47,373 bases of DNA from Bacteroidales bacterium. GTDB lineage: Bacteria; Bacteroidota; Bacteroidia; Bacteroidales; ML635J-15. Where the stretch lies: the NCBI GenBank assembly GCA_017651185.1, contig JAGCDJ010000018.1:1-47373 (forward strand), written 5' to 3'. This document shows positions 8,266-16,844 of this stretch, piece by piece; within the stretch, counting starts at the first letter, position 1; each line of letters opens with the position of its first letter. Under the pieces are notes generated by a model that saw only the letters and a list, made by a program, of their open reading frames with translations, was not told the DNA's origin and ran no database searches. A program made the translations under genes and the position numbers.

Positions 8266-9083
8266 CTTTGTTTGACGAGATGGTTGCACAGTATGCACCA
8301 CAAAATCCAGTGGAAAAGCTTAATGCTCAGCACGAAGTTATGCAGCAGATTGTGCTTGCAGGATTGCAACGAGGCGGATTTTTTGCCCATGCAGCGTTTT
8401 ATGGTGGTACATGTCTTAGAATTTTTCACGGACTGAGAAGATTTTCCGAAGATATGGATTTTTCTCTTGTTGAGAAGAATCCTAATGTACATTTGGAAGA
8501 ATATTTTCCTAGCATTGTCGAGGAGTTTAAGATTACGGGCAGGGAAGTTGACATAACAAAGCGCGACAAGAAAACTTTCGGAAAGATTGAATCGGCATTT
8601 CTGAAGGACAATACCGAAATATACAATATGGCTTTTCGCACCGAGAAGCAAATAAAAATCAAGATTGAGCTTGATACCGACCCGCCACTTCGCTTCGACA
8701 CCGAGCAGAAGCAGGTAATGGCTCCGTATGCGTTTAATGTAAGGTGTGTTTCGTTGCCATGCCTATATGCAGGAAAAATGCACGCACTTGTTTTCCGTAA
8801 TTGGAAGACAAGGGTAAAGGGGCGCGACTGGTACGATTTCGAATGGTATGTGCGAAATGGCATTGAACTAGATTATAATCATCTGCACGAAAGAATAAAG
8901 GAATTCAATGGAAAATCGCTTGATAAAGAAGAGTTTATCGCATTGCTAAATGAGCGTTTGTCATCAACGAGCATCAGCCTCGTCAAGCAAGATGTTGAGC
9001 GATTTGTGCGTAATCCGCGCGAGTTGGATTTCTGGTCGAATGACTATTTTTTGGAACTTGCAAAAAAAATTCGCTTCAAGTAG
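8262..9083 (+). CDS. AbiEii/AbiGii-type nucleotidyltransferase toxin
   Basis: The 273-residue protein has the AbiEii signature of a minimal nucleotidyltransferase: FYGGTCLRIFHGLRRFSEDMDFS at about residues 46-68, where GG-T and the D-x-D of SEDMDFS give the metal and nucleotide site. The second half carries KMHALVFRNWKTRVKGRDWYD, typical of the family. Length is normal and there is no frameshift, so the toxin looks intact. It overlaps the antitoxin gene by four bases. In known systems the toxin modifies nucleic acid targets such as tRNA and can abort phage infection. The sigma-factor gene begins 14 bp later on the same strand with no terminator between them, so read-through is possible. Confidence 0.88.
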   Translation: MTLFDEMVAQYAPQNPVEKLNAQHEVMQQIVLAGLQRGGFFAHAAFYGGTCLRIFHGLRRFSEDMDFSLVEKNPNVHLEEYFPSIVEEFKITGREVDITKRDKKTFGKIESAFLKDNTEIYNMAFRTEKQIKIKIELDTDPPLRFDTEQKQVMAPYAFNVRCVSLPCLYAGKMHALVFRNWKTRVKGRDWYDFEWYVRNGIELDYNHLHERIKEFNGKSLDKEEFIALLNERLSSTSISLVKQDVERFVRNPRELDFWSNDYFLELAKKIRFK

Positions 9084-9097
9084 GCAACCGTTTAAAA

Positions 9098-9703
9098 ATG
9101 TCTGCGTTTATTGGGTGTATGCGAAAAGAAAAGTTGGACATAAACAATGCCGGCGATGCAATGAAAATCGTGGAAGGCTGCGTAAAGAACGACAGGCAAT
9201 GCCAGCAGATTCTTTACAACCAGACATTTACAAAAATGATTGGTGCCTGCCTTCGCTACTCGTCAAACTACGACGAAGCAATGGATTTCGTTCAGGATGG
9301 CTACATTAAGGTGTTCAACAAGATTGGAAGCTACAAGCCAACAGGTTCTTTGGTATCGTGGATAAAGCAAATCATTGTCAACAATCTGATTGACTCGTTG
9401 CGGAGGTCGAAGCAGCAGTTTGCCGAAATCGAGGAGGAACGCACCGACTATACAGATGGCAGCGACGATGAATTGGAGCGCATAGCGCAAAATGACAAGA
9501 ATGCGGCGCGGATAGTGGAACTTCTGCAAAAGTTGACGCCAGCATACAGAATGGTGTTCAACATGTTTGTGGTTGAAGAACTTTCGCATCAGGAAATAGC
9601 TGATAGGTTGGGCATTTCGGTGGGGACATCGAAGTCGAACCTAGCAAAGGCAAAAATGAGACTGAAACAGATGTTTATAGATAAATACGGTGAAAATGAG
9701 TAA
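9098..9703 (+). CDS. ECF-type sigma-70 family RNA polymerase sigma factor
   Basis: The 201-residue protein has sigma region 2 at about residues 40-107 (DFVQDGYIKVFNKIG, SLVSWIKQIIVNNLIDSLRR). Region 4 follows at about 145-195, with the helix-turn-helix LSHQEIADRLGISVGTSKSN. There are no regions 1 or 3, as expected for an ECF sigma factor. The start is uncertain: ATGs at 9119 and 9158 (MKIVEGCVKND) are also plausible, and many relatives begin near the last. The downstream gene overlaps by 14 bases and encodes a one-pass membrane protein, the usual place for a regulator of the sigma factor. The target promoters cannot be deduced here. Confidence 0.87.
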   Translation: MSAFIGCMRKEKLDINNAGDAMKIVEGCVKNDRQCQQILYNQTFTKMIGACLRYSSNYDEAMDFVQDGYIKVFNKIGSYKPTGSLVSWIKQIIVNNLIDSLRRSKQQFAEIEEERTDYTDGSDDELERIAQNDKNAARIVELLQKLTPAYRMVFNMFVVEELSHQEIADRLGISVGTSKSNLAKAKMRLKQMFIDKYGENE

Positions 9704-10937
9704 TTTAAAGAAAATATTATCCGAATACGAGGGTGAATTTAACCCCAACGGCTGGGCGCAACTCGAAAAGCGGTTGCCAAAGCCGTCATTTATGCAGAGG
9801 TTCGGCAAGTTTATTGTCGGAGGAGCTGCAGGTGCATTGGTTGTTGCCGGTGTACTTGTGGCTGTGCTGTGGAATAATGATGAGAAACCTTCAACAGATG
9901 AACCTATTGCCAAAGCCGAAATTGCAACTGCCGTGCAGGAAAGTACTGGCGATGAAAATGCTGTTTCTGTCCCCGACCAGACCGCTATGCCAAATGCAGA
10001 AATTTCTGAACCTAAGCAAACCGCAACTGCTACTGATGTCGCTGAAACCAAAACCACAGAAATAGCCGAATTGATGGTAGAAAACGAACCTGCCAAACAA
10101 TCTGCTCCGGCGACCAGCAACGAAAAGCAAGATGTTGCTTCCAACGATCAGGACAATCAACCTAAGCAAACTCCGAAAGTTGTTACAGAACCATCGTTCT
10201 CTGTATCGTGTGACCAGCATTGTACGCCAGCAACCGCAAAGTTTGTTGCCGTTGGTGTTGAAGCAGATAGTGAAGTGGTATGGGACTTTGGCAACGGTAA
10301 GCAAGGCAATGGCAACAACACAACCTGCGAATACCGCAAGAAGGGAACCTATACGCCATCGGCATCGTTGTACCGTGGAGGAAAGTTGTTGAAAAAGACA
10401 ACCCTCAATGCAATTACAATTGGCGAAACACCTACCGTTGATTTTTCGTGGAGGTCAACCGACAACACTTATACATTTTACACAGGCAGGACGCTTAATT
10501 TGGCGTACAATTGGGAGATTGATGGCAAGTCGTTTTCCGATAAGTCGGTAGAGCATGAGTTTGTCCGCAGTGGCGACTATCCTATAAAGCTCGTGTTGAC
10601 CGATGGCGAATGTTCGGCAGAAGCCACAAAGTCGGTGAAGGTGGTAATTTCGCATGTTTATTTTGTGCCAAATGCATTTACGCCCGATTCGGATGGTGTA
10701 AATTCGACATTCGGTCCGATAGGCGAAGACATGAATTTTAAGACTTTTAGTTTTGGTATAACTAATTCGAGGGGAGATGTTGTGTTTACTTCAACCGACC
10801 CTGCCGTACATTGGAACGGCAAGATTAACAATGTAGGAACCGATGTGGAAGCTGGGGTTTACTATTGGATAATCAAGACGGTTGACCGTTATGGCAATAG
10901 CCAGACGCGGAAAGGCACAGTAAACGTAATGAGGTAG
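9690..10937 (+). CDS. Putative sigma-regulating membrane protein with PKD-like and CHU_C C-terminal domains
   Basis: The 415-residue protein has a short cytoplasmic N-terminus (about 1-35, including NPNGWAQLEKRLPKPSF). One membrane helix follows (about 40-64, FIVGGAAGALVVAGVLVAVL), then a long linker rich in T, E, A and P (65-165). The C-terminus has a PKD-like domain (VVWDFGNGKQGNGNN), a second PKD-like segment, and a gliding-motility-associated CHU_C domain (FVPNAFTPDSDGVN ... GVYYWIIKTVDRYGN) at about 325-415. It overlaps the sigma gene by 14 bases, so the pair is coupled. By position and topology it resembles an anti-sigma factor with a periplasmic sensing part. That role is inferred, and an alternative is a cell-surface structural protein. 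A start two codons later (9696) is possible. A strong terminator follows at 10953-10991. Confidence 0.75.
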   Translation: MKMSNLKKILSEYEGEFNPNGWAQLEKRLPKPSFMQRFGKFIVGGAAGALVVAGVLVAVLWNNDEKPSTDEPIAKAEIATAVQESTGDENAVSVPDQTAMPNAEISEPKQTATATDVAETKTTEIAELMVENEPAKQSAPATSNEKQDVASNDQDNQPKQTPKVVTEPSFSVSCDQHCTPATAKFVAVGVEADSEVVWDFGNGKQGNGNNTTCEYRKKGTYTPSASLYRGGKLLKKTTLNAITIGETPTVDFSWRSTDNTYTFYTGRTLNLAYNWEIDGKSFSDKSVEHEFVRSGDYPIKLVLTDGECSAEATKSVKVVISHVYFVPNAFTPDSDGVNSTFGPIGEDMNFKTFSFGITNSRGDVVFTSTDPAVHWNGKINNVGTDVEAGVYYWIIKTVDRYGNSQTRKGTVNVMR

Positions 10938-10952
10938 AGTATTATGATTTAC

Positions 10953-10991
10953 AAAAGGTCGCCTATGGAAATGGGCGACCTTTTGTTTTTT
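10953..10991 (+). terminator. Rho-independent terminator after the sigma/PKD operon
   Basis: The stem AAAAGGTCGCC/GGGCGACCTTTT has a short loop, followed by a T-rich tail (TTTTGTTTTTT). Confidence 0.8.
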
Positions 10992-11053
10992 AGCGTGGAT
11001 TGTTGATTTATGCAATCAATCTAAAATCGTAAATCTAAAATCTAAATTTACAT

Positions 11054-11062
11054 TATCTTTGC
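11054..11062 (+). promoter_or_regulatory. -7 promoter box of gltX
   Basis: TATCTTTGC lies 21 bases before the gltX start codon and matches the Bacteroidota -7 consensus. Confidence 0.65.
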
Positions 11063-11083
11063 ACCACTAAATTTTAAGACATT

Positions 11084-12592
11084 ATGGTAAGAGTAAGATT
11101 TGCACCAAGTCCTACGGGACCGCTTCATATTGGCGGAGTTAGAACCGCATTGTACAACTATTTGTTTGCCCGTCACAATGGCGGACAGATGATTCTCCGA
11201 ATCGAAGATACCGACCAGACACGCTACGTAGAGGGTGCCGAGGAATACATTATGAATTCGCTCGAATGGTGCGGCATTAAGTTCGACGAGGGCATCCGCG
11301 AAGGCGGAAAATACGGTCCATATCGCCAGAGCGACCGCAAGGACATTTATGCAAAATATGCACAGATGCTTATCGACAATGGTAGCGTCTATATGGCTTT
11401 CGACACTCCGGAAGAACTTAACGAACTGCGCGCTGCTGCCGAGAAGGAAGGAAAAACATTCATTTACAACTTCTCCACACGCATGAGTCTTCGCAATAGT
11501 TTGTCGCTTAGTAAGGAAGAGGTTGACGAACTTCTGAAAAACGGCACTCCGTATGTTTTGCGCTTCAAGGTTCCGGAAAACCGCGTGCTCGAAACCCATG
11601 ACGAAATCCGTGGTGACATTACATTCAACACCAAGGAAATGGACGACAAGGTGCTGATGAAAACCGACGGCTTGCCAACATACCATCTCGCAAACATCGT
11701 CGATGACCATCTGATGGAAATCACACACGTAATCCGTGGTGAGGAATGGTTGCCATCGTTGCCATTGCACATACTGTTGTACGAGGCATTTGGTTGGGAA
11801 CATCCGAAGTTCGCCCACTTGCCGCTGATTCTCAAACCGAGCGGAAAGGGCAAACTCAGCAAGCGCGACGGCGACCAGCTTGGTTTCCCTGTTTTCCCGA
11901 TGCAGTTCAACAATAACGGCGAAATGTGCAAGGGCTACCGCGAGGACGGATATTTCCCCGAGGCATTCATCAATATGCTTGCACTTTTGGGCTGGAACCC
12001 AGGCACCGAGCAGGAAATCTTCTCGATGGACGAACTTATAAAGGAATTCACGATAGAGCGCGTTGGCAAGAGCGGAAGCCGTTTCGACCCCGACAAGACC
12101 AAGTGGTTCAATCACCAGTACATTTTGAAAAAATCAGCAGAGGAAGTTGCAGAACTTTTCCGCAAGGATTTGGATGCTCGTGGCATTGACTATTCGAAGT
12201 TCGACATTGTGCGTATTTGCGAACTTATGAAGGAAAGAATTTCGTTCATCCACGAAATGTGGGATGAAACACGTTTCTTCTTCGAAACACCAGCACATTT
12301 TGATGAGAAGTTCAAGAAGAAAGCCTGCAAGGAAGATACCGCCGAAGTTCTCGAAACTTTGATTACTATTCTCGATAAATGTCCCGATTTCAAGCCAGAA
12401 ACCACCGAAGGTGCTGTAAAGGCATGGATAGAAGGCAACGAATGGGGCTTCGGCAAGGTTATGTCGCCGTTCCGTCTGGCTATTGTCGGCGAGGGCAAAG
12501 GTCCGAGCGTATTCGACATGATTGAAGTTATCGGCAAAGACGAAACCTTGAAGAGGATAGGAAATTTAATCAAGGAATTGCGTTCCTGCTAA
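11084..12592 (+). CDS. gltX: Glutamate--tRNA ligase
   Basis: The 502-residue class I aminoacyl-tRNA synthetase charges tRNA-Glu with glutamate in the cytoplasm. The N-terminus contains the HIGH-type motif in FAPSPTGPLHIGGVRTA (residues 6-22). The KMSKS-type motif appears as KLSKRDGDQ at about residue 258. The catalytic core also shows LRIEDTDQTRY and GLPTYHLANIVDDHLM. The C-terminal anticodon-binding part is present and the length is normal, so the gene is intact. The ATP-grasp gene begins 28 bp downstream on the same strand with no terminator between, so the two probably share the promoter at 11054-11062. Confidence 0.97.
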   Translation: MVRVRFAPSPTGPLHIGGVRTALYNYLFARHNGGQMILRIEDTDQTRYVEGAEEYIMNSLEWCGIKFDEGIREGGKYGPYRQSDRKDIYAKYAQMLIDNGSVYMAFDTPEELNELRAAAEKEGKTFIYNFSTRMSLRNSLSLSKEEVDELLKNGTPYVLRFKVPENRVLETHDEIRGDITFNTKEMDDKVLMKTDGLPTYHLANIVDDHLMEITHVIRGEEWLPSLPLHILLYEAFGWEHPKFAHLPLILKPSGKGKLSKRDGDQLGFPVFPMQFNNNGEMCKGYREDGYFPEAFINMLALLGWNPGTEQEIFSMDELIKEFTIERVGKSGSRFDPDKTKWFNHQYILKKSAEEVAELFRKDLDARGIDYSKFDIVRICELMKERISFIHEMWDETRFFFETPAHFDEKFKKKACKEDTAEVLETLITILDKCPDFKPETTEGAVKAWIEGNEWGFGKVMSPFRLAIVGEGKGPSVFDMIEVIGKDETLKRIGNLIKELRSC

Positions 12593-12620
12593 AATCGTTG
12601 ACATACAAAACATAAAGGAA

Positions 12621-13772
12621 ATGTTGATATTAGAAAAACCATACGTATCGGAAACACTTATCCGTACAGCAATAGAGAAAAATCTGCCAGTTTTGCGGAA
12701 CAGCATGTCGGAAATGCTTGTCGCACGTGGTAACAAATTGAATTTGTACGATGACAACGCTTTTGTTGCTGAGTACGAAAAGAGACGCCGTCTTTATTCT
12801 ATGTCAGAAAATGGACTTGGATGGATTGTGGAACACCTTAAGGATAAGGAACTTATCGACAAGATAGGTTTGCTCAAGGACAAGGCTACATTCCGCCGTA
12901 TATGCAGCGATATGTATCCCGACTTTTTCTTCAAGGAAGTTGAGGTTGCAGAACTCATCAAGATGAGTACTGACGGATTGAAATTCCCTCTAGTGCTTAA
13001 ACCATCTGTAGGTTTCTTAAGCGTTGGCGTTTATGTAGTGCGCGATGAGGCCGAATGGAAAACAGCAATTGCCGACATCGAAAAGAACTTTGCAAAATCA
13101 AGTGCCCAGTTCCCTGAATTTGTTGTTGGTACGGCAAAATTCCTTATCGAAGAATATATACATGGTGAAGAATATGCTGTGGATGCTTATTTCGATGAAA
13201 ACGGCAATCCTGCAATCCTAAATATTTATCATCACAGATTTGCATCGGAGTCGGATACCAGCGACAGACTATATTGCTCGAGCAAAGCGCTTTACGATAC
13301 ATACGAGCAGACTTTCACCGATTTCCTGATAAGCACCAACAAGGTCATTGGGTTGCGCAATTTCCCAATGCACATAGAGTTCCGCTACGATGGAAAGAAG
13401 GCAATTCCAATAGAAATAAATCCGTTGCGTTTCGCAGGTTTCTGCCTCAACGAACTCCAGACGCATATTACGGGCATACATCCGGTTGTTGCTTATTTTG
13501 AAAACATACACATCAGCAAGGAGGAAATGTGGAAAGGTCGTGAAAACGACACTTATAGTTTCCTCGTGCTTGAACGCCCTGCACAGGCACCTGCTAATGC
13601 AGTGTTCGACAGTGCAAAGTTCAAGGCATCATTCTCGGATGTTCTCGAAATCCGCGAGGTAAAGGAAGCCGCCGTTGGCGTTGCTGCAACAGCGTTTACG
13701 CGTACCGATAAAGCTCACGAGGCAGAACTCGACAGAATCCTGACTCTCGACATGATGGAGTTCATGAAGTAA
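12621..13772 (+). CDS. ATP-grasp domain-containing protein
   Basis: The 383-residue protein has the ATP-grasp fold: a lid/nucleotide segment (KFPLVLKPSVGFLSVGVYVV, about 115-135), FLIEEYIHGEEYAVDAYFDE at about 175-194, and the metal-binding IEINPLRFAGF at about 260-270. ATP-grasp enzymes join a carboxylate to an amine or thiol using ATP. The substrates of this one cannot be read from the sequence. A purine-rich AAAGGAA precedes the ATG, a possible ribosome-binding site. The gene follows gltX closely and ends at a bidirectional terminator (13812-13838), which it shares with the convergent thioesterase operon. Confidence 0.83.
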   Translation: MLILEKPYVSETLIRTAIEKNLPVLRNSMSEMLVARGNKLNLYDDNAFVAEYEKRRRLYSMSENGLGWIVEHLKDKELIDKIGLLKDKATFRRICSDMYPDFFFKEVEVAELIKMSTDGLKFPLVLKPSVGFLSVGVYVVRDEAEWKTAIADIEKNFAKSSAQFPEFVVGTAKFLIEEYIHGEEYAVDAYFDENGNPAILNIYHHRFASESDTSDRLYCSSKALYDTYEQTFTDFLISTNKVIGLRNFPMHIEFRYDGKKAIPIEINPLRFAGFCLNELQTHITGIHPVVAYFENIHISKEEMWKGRENDTYSFLVLERPAQAPANAVFDSAKFKASFSDVLEIREVKEAAVGVAATAFTRTDKAHEAELDRILTLDMMEFMK

Positions 13773-13806
13773 GATTTAGGTGCTTGTTATTACAGGAGAC
13801 AAAAAA

Positions 13807-14238
13807 CTATTTAGACGACCTATCTTTTAGGTCGTCTATTTTACATCCCACCTCGGTTACTATGGCGACATTAGTGCCAAGTTCATCGGTAATGTTGATT
13901 TCAAAAAAGCAGTTCCTGCGACCTGACTTAAGGCAGTGTGCTTCGGCGATTAATTTTTTGCCACGAACTTGATTTAGGAACATGATGTGTGCCGATTCGG
14001 TTACTGCCGACAGTTTCTCGGCATTTGCAGCCACGGCGTAGCAAAAGTCGGCAAGCGTAAATATAGCCCCACCCATTACCGCGCCAACAGTATTCCGGTG
14101 GCGGTTTTCAATTGAAAGTTCGCATTTTGCGTAGTTGTCTGCTACGGCAACAATTTCGATGCCTGTAACCTCGGTTGCAAACTTGTCACCACTAAAAGTA
14201 TCTCTTGCCAGTTGTAGCTTTAAATCATTCATTTCCAA
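13807..14238 (-). CDS. PaaI-type hotdog-fold thioesterase
   Basis: The 143-residue protein has the hotdog signature HRNTVGAVMGGAIFTLADF at about residues 47-65, matching the H-N-x-x-G-x-x-x-GG-x-x-x-x-L-x-D pattern of PaaI-like acyl-CoA thioesterases. The length is typical. It would hydrolyse acyl- or aryl-CoA thioesters in the cytoplasm; the substrate is unknown. It overlaps the end of gmhA by 14 bases (8 if it starts at the second ATG, 14232) and is the last gene of a three-gene operon. Unusually, its final codons lie inside the terminator stem at 13812-13838. Confidence 0.82.
   Translation of the reverse strand: MEMNDLKLQLARDTFSGDKFATEVTGIEIVAVADNYAKCELSIENRHRNTVGAVMGGAIFTLADFCYAVAANAEKLSAVTESAHIMFLNQVRGKKLIAEAHCLKSGRRNCFFEINITDELGTNVAIVTEVGCKIDDLKDRSSK
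13812..13838. terminator. Bidirectional terminator overlapping a coding end
   Basis: TAGACGACCTA and TAGGTCGTCTA form an 11-bp stem with a 5-base loop, followed by a T-rich tail on the plus strand and an A/T-rich tail on the other. It ends the ATP-grasp gene on the plus strand. On the minus strand it lies within the last codons of the thioesterase gene (stop at 13807). Confidence 0.75.
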
Positions 14239-14809
14239 ACAATTCCTTTTCTACAAGTTCACAAACAATATGACCTATCATTATATGTGCTTCCTGTATT
14301 CGCGGTGTGCATGTTGAGGGTACGTTTATCAGCAAATCGGATAGGGCAGTCATTTTGCCGCCATCGTTTCCTGTCATTGCTATGGTAGAAACACCAATTT
14401 CACGAGCTTTTTGCATGGCGTTCAATACGTTTGCTGAGTTTCCTGATGTAGAAATTCCGACTAGTACATCTCCCTTTTGTCCGGTTGCTTCTATTGCTCT
14501 TGAAAAAACTTTGTCGAATCCGTAGTCATTAGAAACGGAAGTCATATATGACGAATTGCAATGCAGTGCTTCTGCATAGAGTGGTTTTCGGTCGAGGTAG
14601 AAACGTCCCGACAATTCTGCTGCAATATGCTGTGCATCGGCAGCACTTCCCCCGTTCCCGCAGAAAAGCACCTTGCCTCCGTGACGGTATGTGTCGATTA
14701 TCATATCCTTGAACCTGCAAATTCTGGTCAGCAGTTCCTTGTCGTTGAGCAATGCACGTTTTACAGATATGCTGTCTTGAATAATTTGTTCTATGTCAGT
14801 CATAAGCAT
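14225..14809 (-). CDS. gmhA: D-sedoheptulose 7-phosphate isomerase (SIS domain)
   Basis: The 194-residue protein has a single SIS (sugar isomerase) domain. It shows the phosphate-binding FCGNGGSAADAQHIAAELSGRF at about residues 49-70 and the GISTSGNSANVL loop at about 117-128. This matches GmhA, which converts sedoheptulose 7-phosphate to D-glycero-D-manno-heptose 7-phosphate, the first step to activated heptose for lipopolysaccharide core or glycoprotein glycans. A DiaA-like relative is less likely given the neighbours. Its ATG overlaps the glycosyltransferase stop by one base (TGATG), so the genes are coupled; a start at the third codon (14803) is also possible. The later heptose genes are not in the window. 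Confidence 0.85.
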   Translation of the reverse strand: MLMTDIEQIIQDSISVKRALLNDKELLTRICRFKDMIIDTYRHGGKVLFCGNGGSAADAQHIAAELSGRFYLDRKPLYAEALHCNSSYMTSVSNDYGFDKVFSRAIEATGQKGDVLVGISTSGNSANVLNAMQKAREIGVSTIAMTGNDGGKMTALSDLLINVPSTCTPRIQEAHIMIGHIVCELVEKELFGNE

Positions 14810-15921
14810 CAGTCAAATAGTGTTTCTATTGTTTTTGTGAGGTTTCCCCACGAAAATTTCTGCTTTTCCACCACTACATTCTTCTCATATTCTTCGCGGC
14901 GGTTGTTTTCGTAAAAGTCGACTATGGCGTCGGCAATATCTTTTGGGTTTGGTTCTACCACATATCCCACTTCTCTATTCTTAACAATGTCGGCAAGTTT
15001 CTTTACATTTGTTACCAGCATGGGTTTTTCGAAGTGGTAGGCCATTCGTGTGACACCGCTTTCCTTGGGCTTCTTGTAGGTCTGTACAATCATGTCGGCT
15101 GCCGAAAAATACTTGTGAACATCCCTGTTGCTAATGTATTCGGTGCGCATTTCAAGGTATTCGCTCATTCCAGTCTGCCTAATCTTGTCGATGTACAACT
15201 GGATTTCGTCCTTGAATTCGCCAGCAATTAGCAGTTTTACATTGTACTTGCGAATCCGTTCGTCGGAAAACGCTTCTATCAGAAGGTCTACACCCTTGTA
15301 CGGACGGATGTATCCGAAAAACAGCAGGTATCTGTATTTGGGGTCAAGCGAAAGTTGCTCGATTGCCATATCCCTTGGAATTCGTTCGCCATACGGAACG
15401 TTTATTGGCAAGTTGGAGTATTTTTTGGGTTTCGGTGTCTTCTCGAAATGCTCAATGTCCTCGGCTATGCCTTTGTTTACACATACAAAACCATCGATAT
15501 TGCGTGCAAATTTGTATGGTAGAAAACGGTCGAGCAAGTTAGCGTCCTCGGGTATCATGTCCTTGACAATTGCGATCCGCTTTATTCCTGTATTTTTGCT
15601 GATTCTTTGCGCAATGTTTCCCATACAAATCGCCACTTTGGAATTTGTGTAGGCAAAAATTACTTCGTCTGGATGCAATTTTTTTATATAGTTGGCGGTT
15701 TTATTCCAGCTCACAGGATTTAGCGAATTTATCATGTGGGTAATCTTCAGGTTTTCGGGCGACGAATCGCCAGACAGTTTTTCTTCCTGTACGCCTTGAT
15801 ATTTGTAGGTGACAATTTCCACATCGTTGCCTTCGTCCATAAACTGGCGGGCAAGACTATGATTGAACGCAGAAACCTTACTTCTATAAGGGTAAGCTGT
15901 ACCAACTATAATAACTTTCAT
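14809..15921 (-). CDS. Glycosyltransferase, GT-B fold (family 4-like)
   Basis: The 370-residue protein begins MKVIIVGTAYPYRSKVSAF. The in-frame ATG at 15945 is upstream of the predicted start of transcription (-7 box at 15942-15950), so 15921 is preferred. The C-terminal half has the GT-B donor-binding features FFGYIRPYKGVDLLIEAF (about 205-222) and an E-x7-E-like segment, ESGVTRMAYHFEKPML. The enzyme moves a sugar from an activated donor to a growing glycan at the cytoplasmic membrane face. The donor is unknown, but the coupled gmhA gene suggests a heptose-containing glycan. It is the first gene of the operon. Confidence 0.85.
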   Translation of the reverse strand: MKVIIVGTAYPYRSKVSAFNHSLARQFMDEGNDVEIVTYKYQGVQEEKLSGDSSPENLKITHMINSLNPVSWNKTANYIKKLHPDEVIFAYTNSKVAICMGNIAQRISKNTGIKRIAIVKDMIPEDANLLDRFLPYKFARNIDGFVCVNKGIAEDIEHFEKTPKPKKYSNLPINVPYGERIPRDMAIEQLSLDPKYRYLLFFGYIRPYKGVDLLIEAFSDERIRKYNVKLLIAGEFKDEIQLYIDKIRQTGMSEYLEMRTEYISNRDVHKYFSAADMIVQTYKKPKESGVTRMAYHFEKPMLVTNVKKLADIVKNREVGYVVEPNPKDIADAIVDFYENNRREEYEKNVVVEKQKFSWGNLTKTIETLFD

Positions 15922-15941
15922 CTTCCTGTTCCTAATCAAAT

Positions 15942-15950
15942 GCAAAGTTA
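15942..15950 (-). promoter_or_regulatory. -7 promoter box of the glycosyltransferase operon
   Basis: The minus strand reads TAACTTTGC, 20 bases before the chosen ATG at 15921. Confidence 0.65.
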
Positions 15951-16051
15951 ATCTTTTTACGAACTCTTGTTCCTTAAATCTTCATTTTTTTCAAATATTT
16001 GAATCTTCCAAAATATTTTTCAACAACGGTGCATTGAGCAAAAAAAAAGTG

Positions 16052-16060
16052 TACTTTTGC
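16052..16060 (+). promoter_or_regulatory. -7 promoter box of pdxJ
   Basis: TACTTTTGC matches TAnnTTTGC and lies 46 bases before the pdxJ ATG. Confidence 0.6.
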
Positions 16061-16106
16061 TTCCCTTTTGCTTGGTGCAGGGGTGTTTTGAAGAAAAAGA
16101 TTTAAA

Positions 16107-16826
16107 ATGACAAAGTTAAGCGTAAATATCAACAAGATTGCGACCATCAGGAACGCACGCGGAGGAAATGTCCCCGATGTGAAATTGGCGGCGATAAATT
16201 GTGAAAAGTTCGGTGCTCAGGGTATTACTGTTCATCCTCGTCCCGATGGACGTCACATTAAGTACCAGGATGTATATGACATACGTCCTATTATTACTAC
16301 TGAGTTCAATATTGAAGGTTACCCGTCGAAGGAATTCATTGAACTTGTTTTGAGAGTGAAGCCAACTCAGGTAACACTTGTTCCCGATCCACCCGAGGCA
16401 CTTACGTCAAATGCTGGATGGGATACAGTTGCAAATAAGGAGTTTCTGAAGAAAATAATATGCGACTTCAAGGATGCCGGCATCAGGACATCTATATTCG
16501 TTGATACCAACAAGCAGAACATCGAGGGGGCAACTTATACCGAAACCGACCGTATCGAACTTTATACCGAACCATACGCATCGAACTTTGCAAAGAACAA
16601 GGAAAAGGCAGTTGCCGACTTTGTTAAAGCAGCAAAACTTGCCAATGAACTCGGCCTTGGAATAAATGCAGGCCACGATTTGAACTTGGATAACCTTAAT
16701 TACTTTGTGACTAAAGTTCCTAATGTAGCAGAGGTGTCAATAGGTCATGCACTAATATCAGATGCATTGTATCTTGGTCTTGAAACTACAATTCATAAGT
16801 ATCTTAACGAGTTGAAAACGAAGTAG
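16107..16826 (+). CDS. pdxJ: Pyridoxine 5'-phosphate synthase
   Basis: The 239-residue TIM-barrel enzyme condenses 1-deoxyxylulose 5-phosphate with 3-amino-2-oxopropyl phosphate to make pyridoxine 5'-phosphate, the last ring-forming step of DXP-dependent vitamin B6 synthesis. Recognisable segments are [17 protein letters not shown] at the start, [13 protein letters not shown] (about 39-51), [17 protein letters not shown] (about 90-106), the [12 protein letters not shown] loop and [13 protein letters not shown] near the end. Length and motifs are complete. The gene stands alone between its own promoter and terminator. Several PLP enzymes are in the window (arginine decarboxylase, threonine aldolase), but there is no sign of shared control. 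Confidence 0.96.
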   Translation: MTKLSVNINKIATIRNARGGNVPDVKLAAINCEKFGAQGITVHPRPDGRHIKYQDVYDIRPIITTEFNIEGYPSKEFIELVLRVKPTQVTLVPDPPEALTSNAGWDTVANKEFLKKIICDFKDAGIRTSIFVDTNKQNIEGATYTETDRIELYTEPYASNFAKNKEKAVADFVKAAKLANELGLGINAGHDLNLDNLNYFVTKVPNVAEVSIGHALISDALYLGLETTIHKYLNELKTK

Positions 16827-16844
16827 ATTCTTCCCAAAATATGT

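Noticed and set aside
11048..12115. Long 355-codon open frame antisense to gltX
   Set aside because: It is a shadow frame of a complete, clearly recognised gltX; the translation has no domain or membrane pattern.
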